Assembly: GCA_963798325.1 (NCBI GenBank)
Contig: CAWCSS010000008.1
Coordinates: forward strand, 310,001 to 374,000
Direction: 5' to 3'
From: Solirubrobacter sp963798325
GTDB taxonomy: Bacteria > Actinomycetota > Thermoleophilia > Solirubrobacterales > Solirubrobacteraceae
Length of the DNA stretch: 64,000 nt
The notes beneath the pieces were generated by a model. It was not told where the DNA came from. It saw only the letters and a list, made by a program, of their open reading frames with translations, and did not search any database. Shown one piece after another: positions 47,263 through 57,957 of this stretch (position 1 is the first letter of the stretch; every line of letters begins with the position of its first letter). The position numbers and the translations under genes were made by a program.

Positions 47263-47925
47263 GTGCACGACTGGCCCGAACGTCACGGATCTTCTCCCTC
47301 CGAGCTGCAGGCCCGGCTGGCTGCCGAGCGCTCCGAGGATCCCTTCGTCGAACTGCGCGACGGCGAGGGTCAGCAGCGCCTGATCACGCTCTCGGGCGAG
47401 CGGATGACGATCGGCCGCTCACCGTCCGCGGGGCTCTCGCTCGTGTGGGACGCGCAGGTCTCGCGCTCGCACGCGTCGCTGGAGTCGATCGACGGCGTGT
47501 GGACGGTGCTCGACGACGGGCGCTCGACCAACGGGACCTACGTGAACGAGGAGCGGGTGCAGGGGCGGCGCACGCTGCGCCACCTGGACGTCATCCGTGT
47601 CGGCGCGACGCGGCTGCGCTTCCACGATCCCGCCGAGGCGGGGCAGGACTCCAAGCTCACCGAGGTGGCGTCCAACGTCGCCGTGCCGACGCTCACGCCC
47701 GCGCAGCTCCGGGTGCTGACGGCGCTGTGCCGGCCGGCCGACGGCCCGGCCTCCAACGAGGAGATCGCCGACGAGCTGACGGTCTCGATCGACACCGTGA
47801 AGACCCACATGCGCGCGCTCTTCGACGCGTTCCACCTGCAGTCCTCGGCGCCGTATCGCAAGCGCTTCGAGCTCGTGCGGCTCGCGATCGAGGCGGGCAT
47901 GGTCTCGCCGCCCGAGCGTCGTTAG
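47263..47925 (+). CDS. FHA-domain protein with C-terminal DNA-binding region
   Basis: About 220 residues. FHA domain about 25-115: MTIGRSPSAGL (phosphothreonine-binding Arg/Ser), VSRSHASLE, DGRSTNGTYVNEERV. Then TLTPAQLRVLTALCRPADGPASNEEIADELTVSIDTVKTHMRALFDAF, a LuxR/wHTH-like recognition region similar to the EmbR/AfsR group. Likely a transcription regulator read by Ser/Thr kinases. GTG 47263 preferred over TTG 47260. Four bases-rich dyads lie in front. Confidence 0.83.
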   Translation: MHDWPERHGSSPSELQARLAAERSEDPFVELRDGEGQQRLITLSGERMTIGRSPSAGLSLVWDAQVSRSHASLESIDGVWTVLDDGRSTNGTYVNEERVQGRRTLRHLDVIRVGATRLRFHDPAEAGQDSKLTEVASNVAVPTLTPAQLRVLTALCRPADGPASNEEIADELTVSIDTVKTHMRALFDAFHLQSSAPYRKRFELVRLAIEAGMVSPPERR

Positions 47926-47948
47926 CCATCTCTTTGCCTTAAGCCGCC

Positions 47949-47954
47949 TAGCCT
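47949..47954 (+). promoter_or_regulatory. -10-like element before the response regulator
   Basis: TAGCCT seven bases before ATG 47962, no ribosome-binding site. Confidence 0.45.
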
Positions 47955-47961
47955 TCGGTGG

Positions 47962-48657
47962 ATGAGGCCGCAGGTGTTGTTCGTCGAGGACGAGGAGTCG
48001 ATCTCCGGGCCGTTCTCGAGGGCGTTGACGCGTGAGGGGTTCGACCCGGTGGTCGCCGCGTCGCTGGCGCAGGCCCGCGAGCACCTCGCCCGCGGCCTGC
48101 CGGATCTCGTCCTGCTCGACCTGATGCTCCCGGACGGCGACGGGCGCGATCTCGCGCGCGAGCTGCGGGCGGCCTCCGAGGTCCCGATCATCATGCTGAC
48201 CGCGCGCGGGACCGAGCTCGAGCGCGTCGTGGGGCTCGAGTTGGGCGCCGACGACTACGTGGTCAAGCCGTTCAGCGGCGCCGAGGTGATCGCGCGGATG
48301 CGTGCCGTGCTGCGGCGGGCTCGTCCCGCTCCGGCGCCCGCGGACGCGCAGGTCGGGCCGCTGCGGCTGGAGCTCGGGGCGCGGCGGGTGTTCCTCGACG
48401 GCGAGGAGATCTCGCTGTCGCGGAAGGAGTTCGATCTGCTGGCGGAGCTCGTCGCGCACGCCGGCGAGGTCGTCACGCGCGAGGACCTGATCTCGCGGGT
48501 GTGGGACGAGAACTGGTTCGGGTCGACGAAGACCCTGGACGTCCACATCGGCTGGTTGCGCGGCAAGCTCGGCGACGACGCGGCTTCCCCCCGCTTCCTC
48601 CACACGGTGCGCGGAGTCGGGTTCCGCTTCGCCGGCCCGTCGGAGTGGGCCGGTTGA
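47962..48657 (+). CDS. OmpR-family response regulator
   Basis: 231 residues. Receiver: LFVEDEESI (acidic pair), LVLLDLMLPDGDG with the phospho-Asp, IIMLTARG (Thr), GADDYVVKPF (Lys). C-terminal winged helix: LSRKEFDLLAELVAHAGEVVTREDLISRVW and TLDVHIGWLRGKLGDD...TVRGVGFRF. Partner of the kinase that overlaps its end. Confidence 0.95.
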   Translation: MRPQVLFVEDEESISGPFSRALTREGFDPVVAASLAQAREHLARGLPDLVLLDLMLPDGDGRDLARELRAASEVPIIMLTARGTELERVVGLELGADDYVVKPFSGAEVIARMRAVLRRARPAPAPADAQVGPLRLELGARRVFLDGEEISLSRKEFDLLAELVAHAGEVVTREDLISRVWDENWFGSTKTLDVHIGWLRGKLGDDAASPRFLHTVRGVGFRFAGPSEWAG

Positions 48658-50021
48658 CGCTCCGCGCCCGCCTGCTGCTGGCGCTGGCCTACGTGCTCGT
48701 GCTGGCGATCGGGTCGATGCTCGTCCCGCTGGTGCGCTCGGTCCGCGACCGCATCGACGCCGAGGTGCGCCAGCAGGCGTCCGGCCAGGCCGAGGTCGTC
48801 GCGGCCACGGCGGCCGGAGGCGGCGATCTCGCGTCCTTGGTGTCGACGTCCGCGCGCGAGGTCCGCGGGCGGGTGATCATCGTCGACCCGCGTGGCCGCG
48901 TTCTGGCCGACTCGTCGCCGGGCGGAATCGGCGCCGACTATTCGACCCGGCCCGAGATCCGCAGCGCGCTGGCGGGGCGCACCGGGCATCAGACACGCTC
49001 CTCGTCGACCTTGGGCGAGTCGATCCTGGCCACCGCCGTCCCGGTCGTGCGCGACGGCCGGCGCGACGGGGCGGTGCGGATCACGCAGAGCGTCGACGCG
49101 GTGGGGCGCGCGGTGCGCTCGGCGACGCTGGGGCTCGTCCTGGTGGGCGTGATCGTGCTGGCGCTGGGGCTCGCGGTGGGCGGGTTGCTCGCGGCGAGCA
49201 TCGTCCGGCCGCTGCGGCGGCTGTCGCTTGCCGCGCGGCGGGCGGGCGAGGGCGATCTGAGCGTGCGCGTCCCGGTCGAGGGGTCGCTGGAGCAGCGCGA
49301 GGTCGGCCAGGCGTTCAACGACATGACCGCGCGCGTGCAGCGGATGGTCGACGCCCAGCGCGACTTCGTGGCCGACGCGTCGCACCAGCTGCGGACCCCG
49401 TTGGCCGGCCTGCGGCTGCGGCTGGAGGAGGCCGAGGCGACCGGCTCCGTCGAGGAGATCCCAGGCGCGCTCAATGAAGTCGATCGGCTCTCCGCTGTCG
49501 TCTCCGAGCTGTTGCTGTTGAGCGAGGCGGGTACGTCCCGGGCGCCGGACGCCGTCACCGATCTGCTCTCCGCCGCCTCCCGCGCGGCCGATCGCTACGC
49601 CTCCGTCGACATCGGCGTCCACGGCGAGCCGGCCCTGGTCCGCTGCACGCCCGCCGACCTCGATCGCATCCTCGACGCCGTGCTCGAGAACGCGATCGAC
49701 TACGGCCCGCCGGGTCAGACGATCATCGTGCGGGTCTCGCCGGGTCGGTTGTCCGTGACCGACCAGGGCCCGGGGCTGGCGCCGGGTGAGGAGGACACGA
49801 TCTTCAACCGCTTCCACCGCGGCACCGTCGGCCGCGCTTCGCGTCGCAAGGGCACGGGCCTCGGCCTGCCGATCGCCCGCGAGCTCGCCTCGCGCTGGCG
49901 CGGCTCGGTGACGCTGACCAACGCGCCCGAGCGCGGAGCGGTGGCCACGATCCTGCTGCCGCCCGCCGACGGGACCACCCCCAACGAAACGGTGACCACG
50001 ACTGGAGGCGCGACCGCATGA
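48654..50021 (+). CDS. Sensor histidine kinase
   Basis: 455 residues from TTG 48654, which overlaps the regulator stop as TTGA and has GGAG eight bases upstream; GTG 48645 is an alternative. TM1 about 7-28, extracytoplasmic sensor about 30-160 (VIIVDPRGRVLADS, TRPEIRSALAGRTG), TM2 about 165-187, HAMP, HisKA with DASHQLRTPLAGLRLRLEE (phospho-His), HATPase with LENAIDYGP (N box), TDQGPGLAP (G1), RKGTGLGLPIARELA (G2). Stimulus unknown; probably controls the genes that follow. Confidence 0.93.
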   Translation: MTLRARLLLALAYVLVLAIGSMLVPLVRSVRDRIDAEVRQQASGQAEVVAATAAGGGDLASLVSTSAREVRGRVIIVDPRGRVLADSSPGGIGADYSTRPEIRSALAGRTGHQTRSSSTLGESILATAVPVVRDGRRDGAVRITQSVDAVGRAVRSATLGLVLVGVIVLALGLAVGGLLAASIVRPLRRLSLAARRAGEGDLSVRVPVEGSLEQREVGQAFNDMTARVQRMVDAQRDFVADASHQLRTPLAGLRLRLEEAEATGSVEEIPGALNEVDRLSAVVSELLLLSEAGTSRAPDAVTDLLSAASRAADRYASVDIGVHGEPALVRCTPADLDRILDAVLENAIDYGPPGQTIIVRVSPGRLSVTDQGPGLAPGEEDTIFNRFHRGTVGRASRRKGTGLGLPIARELASRWRGSVTLTNAPERGAVATILLPPADGTTPNETVTTTGGATA

Positions 50022-50089
50022 CCCTCGCCACCGCCCACGCGGGCCCGGCGCGTGACGCCCGGCGCGCACCCGCTCGGAGCGCCTCATGA
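50018..50089 (+). CDS. Bridging micro-ORF, 23 residues
   Basis: ATG overlaps the kinase stop as ATGA, GGAGG lies nine bases upstream, and its own TGA overlaps the next ATG (50086) again as ATGA. Product is Ala/Arg-rich (MTLATAHAGPARDARRAP...) with no recognisable function; it may serve only to carry ribosomes from the kinase to the next gene. Confidence 0.4.
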   Translation: MTLATAHAGPARDARRAPARSAS

Positions 50090-50457
50090 CGGGCTGGCGC
50101 CGCACCCTCGCGATCGCCGTGCTGGCCATCGGCGGGCTCGTCCTGGCCGCCGCCCTCACCACCGCGGCCTCCACGTTGTCCGGGCAGAGCGTCGGCCTGT
50201 CCTCGGAGCCGCTCAGCGCGGGTGAGAGCCTCGCGCCGAGGGGGACCGCCACGCCCTCACCTTCGCCCCGACCCAAGCGGACCGCCACGCCGCGCCCCAC
50301 GCGGACCGCGACGGCGCGCCCGAAGCCCACCCGCACGCCGCAGCCGACCTCGACGCCGGTGCCCACGCGCACGGCGGTCCCGACCGTCGACGACGACAGG
50401 GGCGGCGACGACTCCGGGCGTCACGGCCGCGGGCGGGGCCGCGGCGGCGACGACTAG
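50086..50457 (+). CDS. Small membrane-anchored Pro/Thr/Arg-rich protein
   Basis: 123 residues. One N-terminal membrane helix (TLAIAVLAIGGLVLAAALTTA), then a low-complexity tail of TATPSPSPRPKRT-like repeats and a C-terminus DDSGRHGRGRGRGGDD. No domain. Shares the RGRGRGGDD end with the next protein, so the two are relatives. Follows the kinase by overlapping micro-ORF. Confidence 0.7.
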   Translation: MTGWRRTLAIAVLAIGGLVLAAALTTAASTLSGQSVGLSSEPLSAGESLAPRGTATPSPSPRPKRTATPRPTRTATARPKPTRTPQPTSTPVPTRTAVPTVDDDRGGDDSGRHGRGRGRGGDD

Positions 50458-50462
50458 CGACC

Positions 50463-50497
50463 GTCGAGTTGGTCAACTCCTGGTTGACCAACTCGAC
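50463..50497. repeat. Perfect 15-base inverted repeat
   Basis: GTCGAGTTGGTCAAC (50463-50477), loop TCCTG, GTTGACCAACTCGAC (50483-50497), starting five bases after the stop of the preceding gene. Followed by two more hairpins: GCTTT-GCC-AAAGC (50508-50520) and CCTGGC-GCT-GCCAGG (50525-50539). Together they fill the 113-base gap before the His-rich protein. Terminator, attenuator or protein site cannot be told apart; there is no T tract. Confidence 0.75.
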
Positions 50498-50570
50498 ACT
50501 CGCGCAGGCTTTGCCAAAGCTTTCCCTGGCGCTGCCAGGCGCTTGGGGGCGCGGATCCGATGCTGTGGGC

Positions 50571-50990
50571 ATGAGCCTACGCACCCCTCTCGTGATCGCC
50601 GTCGCCGTCCTTTCGGCGCTCGGCGGCGTCGCCCTCGCCGCGATCGCCATGCCGTCCGCGAAGCCCCGCACCGTGGCCGCGGTGGCCGGTCCGTCAGCCA
50701 CGCCTGAGGTACAGACCAAGACGATCCGCCGCACGGTCCACGTCGTCCGGCGCGACAAGTCCAGCGCGTCGTCGTCGTCCTCTTCGCGCCGGCCCGCCCG
50801 CGCGGCGGCGACCCCCGTCGCGACGCCGGCTCCCACGCGCTCGGTCGTGCGCGTCGACGACTCGGGCCACCACGACGGGACCCGCAGGGTCGACGACTCC
50901 GGCCACCACGGCGGCACGGACGACTCCGGCCACCACGGCGGCGACGACCACGGTGGCCGTGGCCGGGGCCGCGGCGGCGACGATGACTGA
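50571..50990 (+). CDS. Exported His/Asp/Gly-rich protein
   Basis: 139 residues. N-terminal helix LVIAVAVLSALGGVALAAIA (signal or anchor), a Ser/Arg/Ala-rich middle, and a tail with three DDSGHHGG-type units (DDSGHHDG, DDSGHHGG, DDSGHHGG) plus DDHGGRGRGRGGDDD. Such His/Asp clusters bind transition metals in other proteins; here it is inference. Last eight bases overlap the next start (ATGACTGA). Confidence 0.7.
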   Translation: MSLRTPLVIAVAVLSALGGVALAAIAMPSAKPRTVAAVAGPSATPEVQTKTIRRTVHVVRRDKSSASSSSSSRRPARAAATPVATPAPTRSVVRVDDSGHHDGTRRVDDSGHHGGTDDSGHHGGDDHGGRGRGRGGDDD

Positions 50991-51493
50991 CACCTCCGAA
51001 GAGGCTCACCCTCGCCGCGGGCTTCGCCGGCCCGCCGCAACGGCGCAAGAACCTGATCACCTTCCACGAGCAGACCGCGAACGCGTCCCTGATCGCGATC
51101 GCGCTGCACGGCGCCGCGCTGCTGGGCGACGGGTTCCTCGAGCCCGGCCTGAGCGGCATCCTGATCCCGTTCGCGACCGACTATCGCCCGGTCTCCGTCG
51201 CCGCGGGCATCCTCGGCGGCTACGCGGCCGCGCTGCTCGGCCTGTCGTTCTACGCCCGCAGGCGCGTCGGCGCCAAGCGCTGGCGCAAGCTGCACCGCGC
51301 GACCCCGGTCGTCTACGTCCTCGGCCTGATCCACACACTCGGTGCGGGAACCGACCAGGGCTCCGCATGGCTGCGAGCGTTCATGCTTGCGAGTGCCATC
51401 GCCGCCGGGGCACTGATCGCCACACGCATCCGAAAAAGCTTGAGGCGACGTCCAAAGCCGAGTAATATCTCAGTCAACCCGACTGAGATTTAG
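50983..51493 (+). CDS. Ferric-reductase-like transmembrane protein (frameshifted or truncated)
   Basis: From about 51006 the third frame encodes a good membrane protein: LITFHEQTANASLIAIALHGAALLGDG, GILIPFATDYRPVSVAAGILGGYAAALLGLSFYARRR, KRWRKLHRATPVVYVLGLIHTLGAGTDQG. Four His in two helix pairs fit bis-haem-b binding as in the ferric reductase/MsrQ group. The ATG at 50983 is in another frame, so a shift near 51000-51010 is needed, and even then the first membrane helix usual for the family is absent. Broken gene or sequence error. Its last codons (NPTEI) are formed by the clpB operator. Confidence 0.62.
51440..51489 (+). promoter_or_regulatory. clpB promoter and perfect inverted-repeat operator
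   Basis: TTGAGG (51440-51445), 17 bases, TAATAT (51463-51468), overlapping ATCTCAGTC-AACCC-GACTGAGAT (51467-51489; nine of nine pairs). The dnaK element matches it position by position. Probable HspR operator: binding would cover the -10 and start site. ATG 51500 follows. Confidence 0.8.
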
Positions 51494-51499
51494 GAACCA

Positions 51500-54065
<2,566 letters not shown>

Positions 54066-54771
54066 CCTTGATCGTCATCAGGACCTTGGTCGGCGCCAAG
54101 GGGTTGTAGCGCCGCAGCTGGTCGAACTGGATCGTCCAGCTGCCGCGCGCCGGCCGCTTCTTGAACGGGAACTGCAGGCGCCGCTGATCGAAGGTGCCGC
54201 ACGGGCCCGACGGGTAGGCGACCTGCACCGTCTTGCGTGACCTGCCGTTGTGGACGTAGTGCGCCCAGACGTACGTGGGCAACATGAACCCGCGGCCCTT
54301 GAAGCGCACCCTATCGTCGGTGTGGGCCGACCTGGGCGTCTGGGTGACCAGGAACTTGGTCACCTTCGAGACCGCGGTGACCGTGTTGTTCATGTTGCCC
54401 TGCTCAGTGAGGCGCACGCTGAAGTCGCGCTGGTCGCCATCCACGAACGGCGCCGGGAAGCTGCCGTGAACCGAACCGTCATACAGCACGTCGGCGACGG
54501 CCAGATTCGACGTCGTCGACGACGATGTCGACCTTGCTGAGCGGGGTGAAGCCGGTGGCGTCGATCGGCACCAACTCGCGCTGGTTCTCCTGAGCCACGA
54601 CGTAGCACGGCTTGAGATCGGCCAGTACGGGCTCCGCCGAGGCTGGGGCCGCAATCAGCACCGCCGCCGCGGCGCCTAGAAGGATCGAGCGTAGGAACAT
54701 CGCTGGTATCAACACCGCATCAGCCCCGGAGGTTCGGTAGAAGGGGCACAGAACCCATTGAGGAGGACGCC

Positions 54772-55053
54772 GTGCCGACATACATCATGCTCTCGACGCT
54801 GACGCCGGAGGGCATTCAGACGATCAAGAACAACCCGTCGCGCATCCGCGAGGTCAACCGCGAGGTCGAGCAGCTCGGCGCGGAGGTCAAGGCGCAGTGG
54901 GCGACGCTGGGCTCGTTCGACTTCGTGAACGTCATCGAGGCGCCCGACGACAAGACGATGGCGCGCATCTCGCTGGAGCTCGGCTCACGCGGGTCGGGCC
55001 GCTACGAGACCCTGATCGCGATCCCGATCGACGACTTCATCGCGGCGCTTTGA
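54772..55053 (+). CDS. GYD-domain protein
   Basis: 93 residues from GTG 54772 with AGGAGG five bases upstream. Ferredoxin-like fold of the GYD family: YIMLSTLTPEGIQTIKNNPSRIREVNREVEQLGAEVKAQWATLGSFDFVNVIEAPDDKTMARISLELGSRG. Function of the family is unknown. It heads the purine operon and its stop overlaps the purD start, so it is surely cotranslated with purD. Confidence 0.85.
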   Translation: MPTYIMLSTLTPEGIQTIKNNPSRIREVNREVEQLGAEVKAQWATLGSFDFVNVIEAPDDKTMARISLELGSRGSGRYETLIAIPIDDFIAAL

Positions 55054-56228
55054 GCAAGGTCCTCGTCATCGGCGGCGGCGGGCGCGAGCACGCGATCGTT
55101 CGCGCGCTGCTGCGCTCCCCGCAGAAACCCGAGGTGTTCTGCTCGCCGGGGAACGCCGGGATCGCACTGGACGCGCCGCCCGCGGACGCGGCGGACGTCG
55201 ATCTCGTCGTCGTCGGCCCGGAGGCGCCGCTGGTCGAGGGCTACGTCGACGAATGCCCGGTCCCGGCCTTCGGGCCGTCGGCGGCGGCCGCGCAGCTCGA
55301 GGCCTCCAAGGCGTACGCCAAGGAGGTCATGATCGCCGCGGGCGTGCCGACGGCCGACTACACGCTCGTGCACTCGGTCGAGGCCGGTTTGGGCGCGATC
55401 GGGAGCTATCCGGCGGTGATCAAGGCCGACGGCCTGGCCGCGGGCAAGGGCGTCGTGATCGCCGGGGACGAGCCGGAGGCGCGCGCGGCACTCGAGGAGA
55501 TGCTGGTCGAGCGCCGGTTCGGCGACGTGCCGGTGGTCGTCGAGGAGTTCCTGCAGGGCGTCGAGGTCTCCTTGCTGGCGTTGTGCGACGGCGAGATCGC
55601 GCTGCCGCTCGCCCCGGCGCGCGACTTCAAGCGCATCGGCGAGGGTGACACGGGTCCCAATACGGGCGGGATGGGCGCGTACTCGCCGATCGAGGACGTC
55701 GACGACGCGCTGGTGGAGGACGTGCGCGCGCGTGTGCTGCAGCCGGTCGTGGACGAGCTCAAGCGCCGCGGGACGCCGTTTCACGGCGTGCTCTACGCGG
55801 GCCTGATGCTCACCGACGACGGCGTGAAGGTGCTCGAGTTCAACGTCCGCTTCGGCGATCCGGAGACGCAGGTCGTCCTCCCGCGCCTGAAGACGGACCT
55901 GCTGGACCTGTTCGTGCGGGCGACCAAGCCGGGCGGGCTCGCCGGCGTCGAGCTCGAGTGGGACGAGCGGGCGGCCGTGACCGTCGTGCTCGCCTCCCGC
56001 GGCTACCCGCAGTCGTCCTCCTCGGGCGACGTCATCCACGGGCTCTCCGACGGCGTGCTGCACGCGGGCACGGCGGCCAAGGACGGCGAGATCGTCACCA
56101 ACGGCGGCCGCGTGCTCAACGTCGTCGCTCTCGGCAAGGACCGCGAAGCCGCCCGCACGGCCGCATATGCTGCTGCCGACCTGATCACCTTCGACGGCAA
56201 GACATATCGCCGGGACATAGCCGCATGA
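55050..56228 (+). CDS. purD: Phosphoribosylamine-glycine ligase
   Basis: 392 residues from TTG 55050 (TTGA overlap with the GYD stop). Second step of IMP synthesis. KVLVIGGGGREHAIVRAL at the N-terminus, ATP-grasp core YPAVIKADGLAAGKGVVIA, VVVEEFLQGVEVSLLAL, GPNTGGMGAYSP, LYAGLMLTDDGVKVLEFNVRFGDPETQ. Somewhat short N-domain. Confidence 0.96.
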   Translation: MSKVLVIGGGGREHAIVRALLRSPQKPEVFCSPGNAGIALDAPPADAADVDLVVVGPEAPLVEGYVDECPVPAFGPSAAAAQLEASKAYAKEVMIAAGVPTADYTLVHSVEAGLGAIGSYPAVIKADGLAAGKGVVIAGDEPEARAALEEMLVERRFGDVPVVVEEFLQGVEVSLLALCDGEIALPLAPARDFKRIGEGDTGPNTGGMGAYSPIEDVDDALVEDVRARVLQPVVDELKRRGTPFHGVLYAGLMLTDDGVKVLEFNVRFGDPETQVVLPRLKTDLLDLFVRATKPGGLAGVELEWDERAAVTVVLASRGYPQSSSSGDVIHGLSDGVLHAGTAAKDGEIVTNGGRVLNVVALGKDREAARTAAYAAADLITFDGKTYRRDIAA

Positions 56229-56686
56229 GCGAACCCACCACTGAAACTGAAATCGAAGCCGAGCTGGAGAGCCTGCCGGTCGACGCCCCGCGCGTCGGCA
56301 TCGTGATGGGCTCGAAGTCCGACATGCCGGCCATGGAGAAGGCGGCCAAAGAGCTGGCCGACCGCGGCATCCTGCACGAGGTGCGGGTGATGTCCGCGCA
56401 TCGCGATCCGGACATGGTCGCCGACTACGCCAAGAACGCACGCCTGCGCGGTCTGCGGGTGATCATCGCGGGCGCGGGGCTGGCGGCCGCGCTCCCGGGC
56501 GTGGTCGCGGCGCACACGGATCTGCCGGTGATCGGCGTGCCGCTGACGTCCTCGACCTCGATCGCGGGCGGCCTCGACGCGCTGCTGTCGATCTCCCAGA
56601 TGCCACCGGGTGTCCCGGTGGCGTGCGTGGGTGTGGACAACGCACGCAACGCCGCGGTGCTCGCCGCTCGCATACTGAACGCGTGA
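56225..56686 (+). CDS. purE: N5-carboxyaminoimidazole ribonucleotide mutase
   Basis: 153 residues; ATGA overlap with purD. VGIVMGSKSDMPAMEKAAKEL, VMSAHRDPDM with catalytic His, IIAGAGLAAALPGVVAAHTDLPVIGVPL, GVPVACVGVDNARNAAVLAARIL. An extra approximately 22-residue acidic N-terminus. A purK partner is not in the window. Confidence 0.96.
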   Translation: MSEPTTETEIEAELESLPVDAPRVGIVMGSKSDMPAMEKAAKELADRGILHEVRVMSAHRDPDMVADYAKNARLRGLRVIIAGAGLAAALPGVVAAHTDLPVIGVPLTSSTSIAGGLDALLSISQMPPGVPVACVGVDNARNAAVLAARILNA

Positions 56687-57957
56687 TCGCACGCTACACG
56701 CGCCCCGAGATCGGGGCCATCTGGACCGACGAGGCCCGCTTCACGGCGATGCGCGACGTGGAGGTCGCGGCCGCGGAGGCCCTCGATGGCCCCACCCCGG
56801 AGGATCTGGAGGCGATCCGCGCGGCGACCTTCACGGTCGAGGCGATCGACGAGCGCGAGAAGATCCTCGACCACGACACGGCGGCGTTCGTGGACGTCCT
56901 GGCGGCGTCCGCGGGGCCGGCGGGGCGGTGGATCCACTACGGGCTCACCTCCTCCGACGTCGTCGACACCGGGCTCGCGCTGCAGCTCAAGCGGGCGGGT
57001 GCACTGCTCGTTCCGGCGATCCGGGGGCTCGCGTGGGAGCTTCGCGAGAAGGCGTTCGAGCATGCCGACACCCTGTGCGTCGGCCGCACCCACGGCGTCC
57101 ATGCCGAGCCGACGTCGTTCGGCCTCAAGCTCGCGGGCTACGCGATGGAGACCCACCGCAACGCAGAGCGGCTCGAACGCGCCTTCGCCCAGATCACGGC
57201 GGCGATCTCCGGCGCAGTCGGGACGTTCGCGACGCTGGGTCCCGCCTACGAGGAGCGCGTCGCGGCGAATCTCGGGCTGATCACGGAGCCGGTCTCGACG
57301 CAGGTCGTCCCGCGCGATCGTCACGCGGAGCTGTTGTCCGCGATCGCGCTGGCCGGCGCCGGCCTGGAGCGCTTCGCGACCGAGATCCGCCACCTGCAGC
57401 GGACCGAGGTGCGCGAGGTCGAGGAGCCGTTCCGCAAGGGCCAGAAGGGCTCCTCAGCGATGCCGCACAAGCGCAACCCGGTCGTCTGCGAGCGCATCTG
57501 CGGGCTCGCGCGGGTGCTGCGCGGCAACGCCCAGGTGGGCCTGGAGAACGTCGCGCTGTGGCACGAGCGCGACATCACGCACTCCTCCGCCGAGCGGATC
57601 GTCCTGCCGGACTCCACGATCCTGCTCGATCAGCTGCTGGCGCTGACGCGGCGGGTCGTGAACGGCATGACCGTGCACAAGGACCGGATGCTGGCCAACC
57701 TCGAGATCACGTCCGGCGCGCTGTTCTCCCAGCGCGTGCTGCTCGCGCTGGTCGAGGGCGGGATGCAGCGCGACGACGCGTACCGGATCGTCCAGCGGCT
57801 CGGCCAGCAGGCCTGGGACACGCAGACGCCGCTGCGTACGCTGCTGGAGAACGAAGGCGTCGCGATCGACCTCGACGCGGTCTTCGACTACGGCTACTAC
57901 GTGCGCCACGTGCCCGAGGTGCTGGCGCGTCTGGAGGTGATCCCATCGCCGTCCTGA
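56683..57957 (+). CDS. purB: Adenylosuccinate lyase
   Basis: 424 residues; GTGA overlap with purE. Acts twice in purine synthesis, removing fumarate from SAICAR and adenylosuccinate. IHYGLTSSDVVDTGLAL, VGRTHGVHAEPTSFG with the general-acid His, and the flexible signature loop KGSSAMPHKRNPV with catalytic Ser. Normal length. Confidence 0.96.
   Translation: MIARYTRPEIGAIWTDEARFTAMRDVEVAAAEALDGPTPEDLEAIRAATFTVEAIDEREKILDHDTAAFVDVLAASAGPAGRWIHYGLTSSDVVDTGLALQLKRAGALLVPAIRGLAWELREKAFEHADTLCVGRTHGVHAEPTSFGLKLAGYAMETHRNAERLERAFAQITAAISGAVGTFATLGPAYEERVAANLGLITEPVSTQVVPRDRHAELLSAIALAGAGLERFATEIRHLQRTEVREVEEPFRKGQKGSSAMPHKRNPVVCERICGLARVLRGNAQVGLENVALWHERDITHSSAERIVLPDSTILLDQLLALTRRVVNGMTVHKDRMLANLEITSGALFSQRVLLALVEGGMQRDDAYRIVQRLGQQAWDTQTPLRTLLENEGVAIDLDAVFDYGYYVRHVPEVLARLEVIPSPS
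57933..57940 (+). promoter_or_regulatory. Strong ribosome-binding site before a non-canonical start
   Basis: GGAGGTGA inside the end of purB. Counting from GGAGG, seven bases separate it from ATC 57945, ideal spacing, whereas no ATG, GTG or TTG lies in the right frame within reach. Confidence 0.6.

Noticed and set aside
50463..50497. Inverted repeat as an insertion-sequence end or attachment site
   Set aside because: No transposase or integrase gene, no direct-repeat duplication and both arms are adjacent with a 5-base loop.
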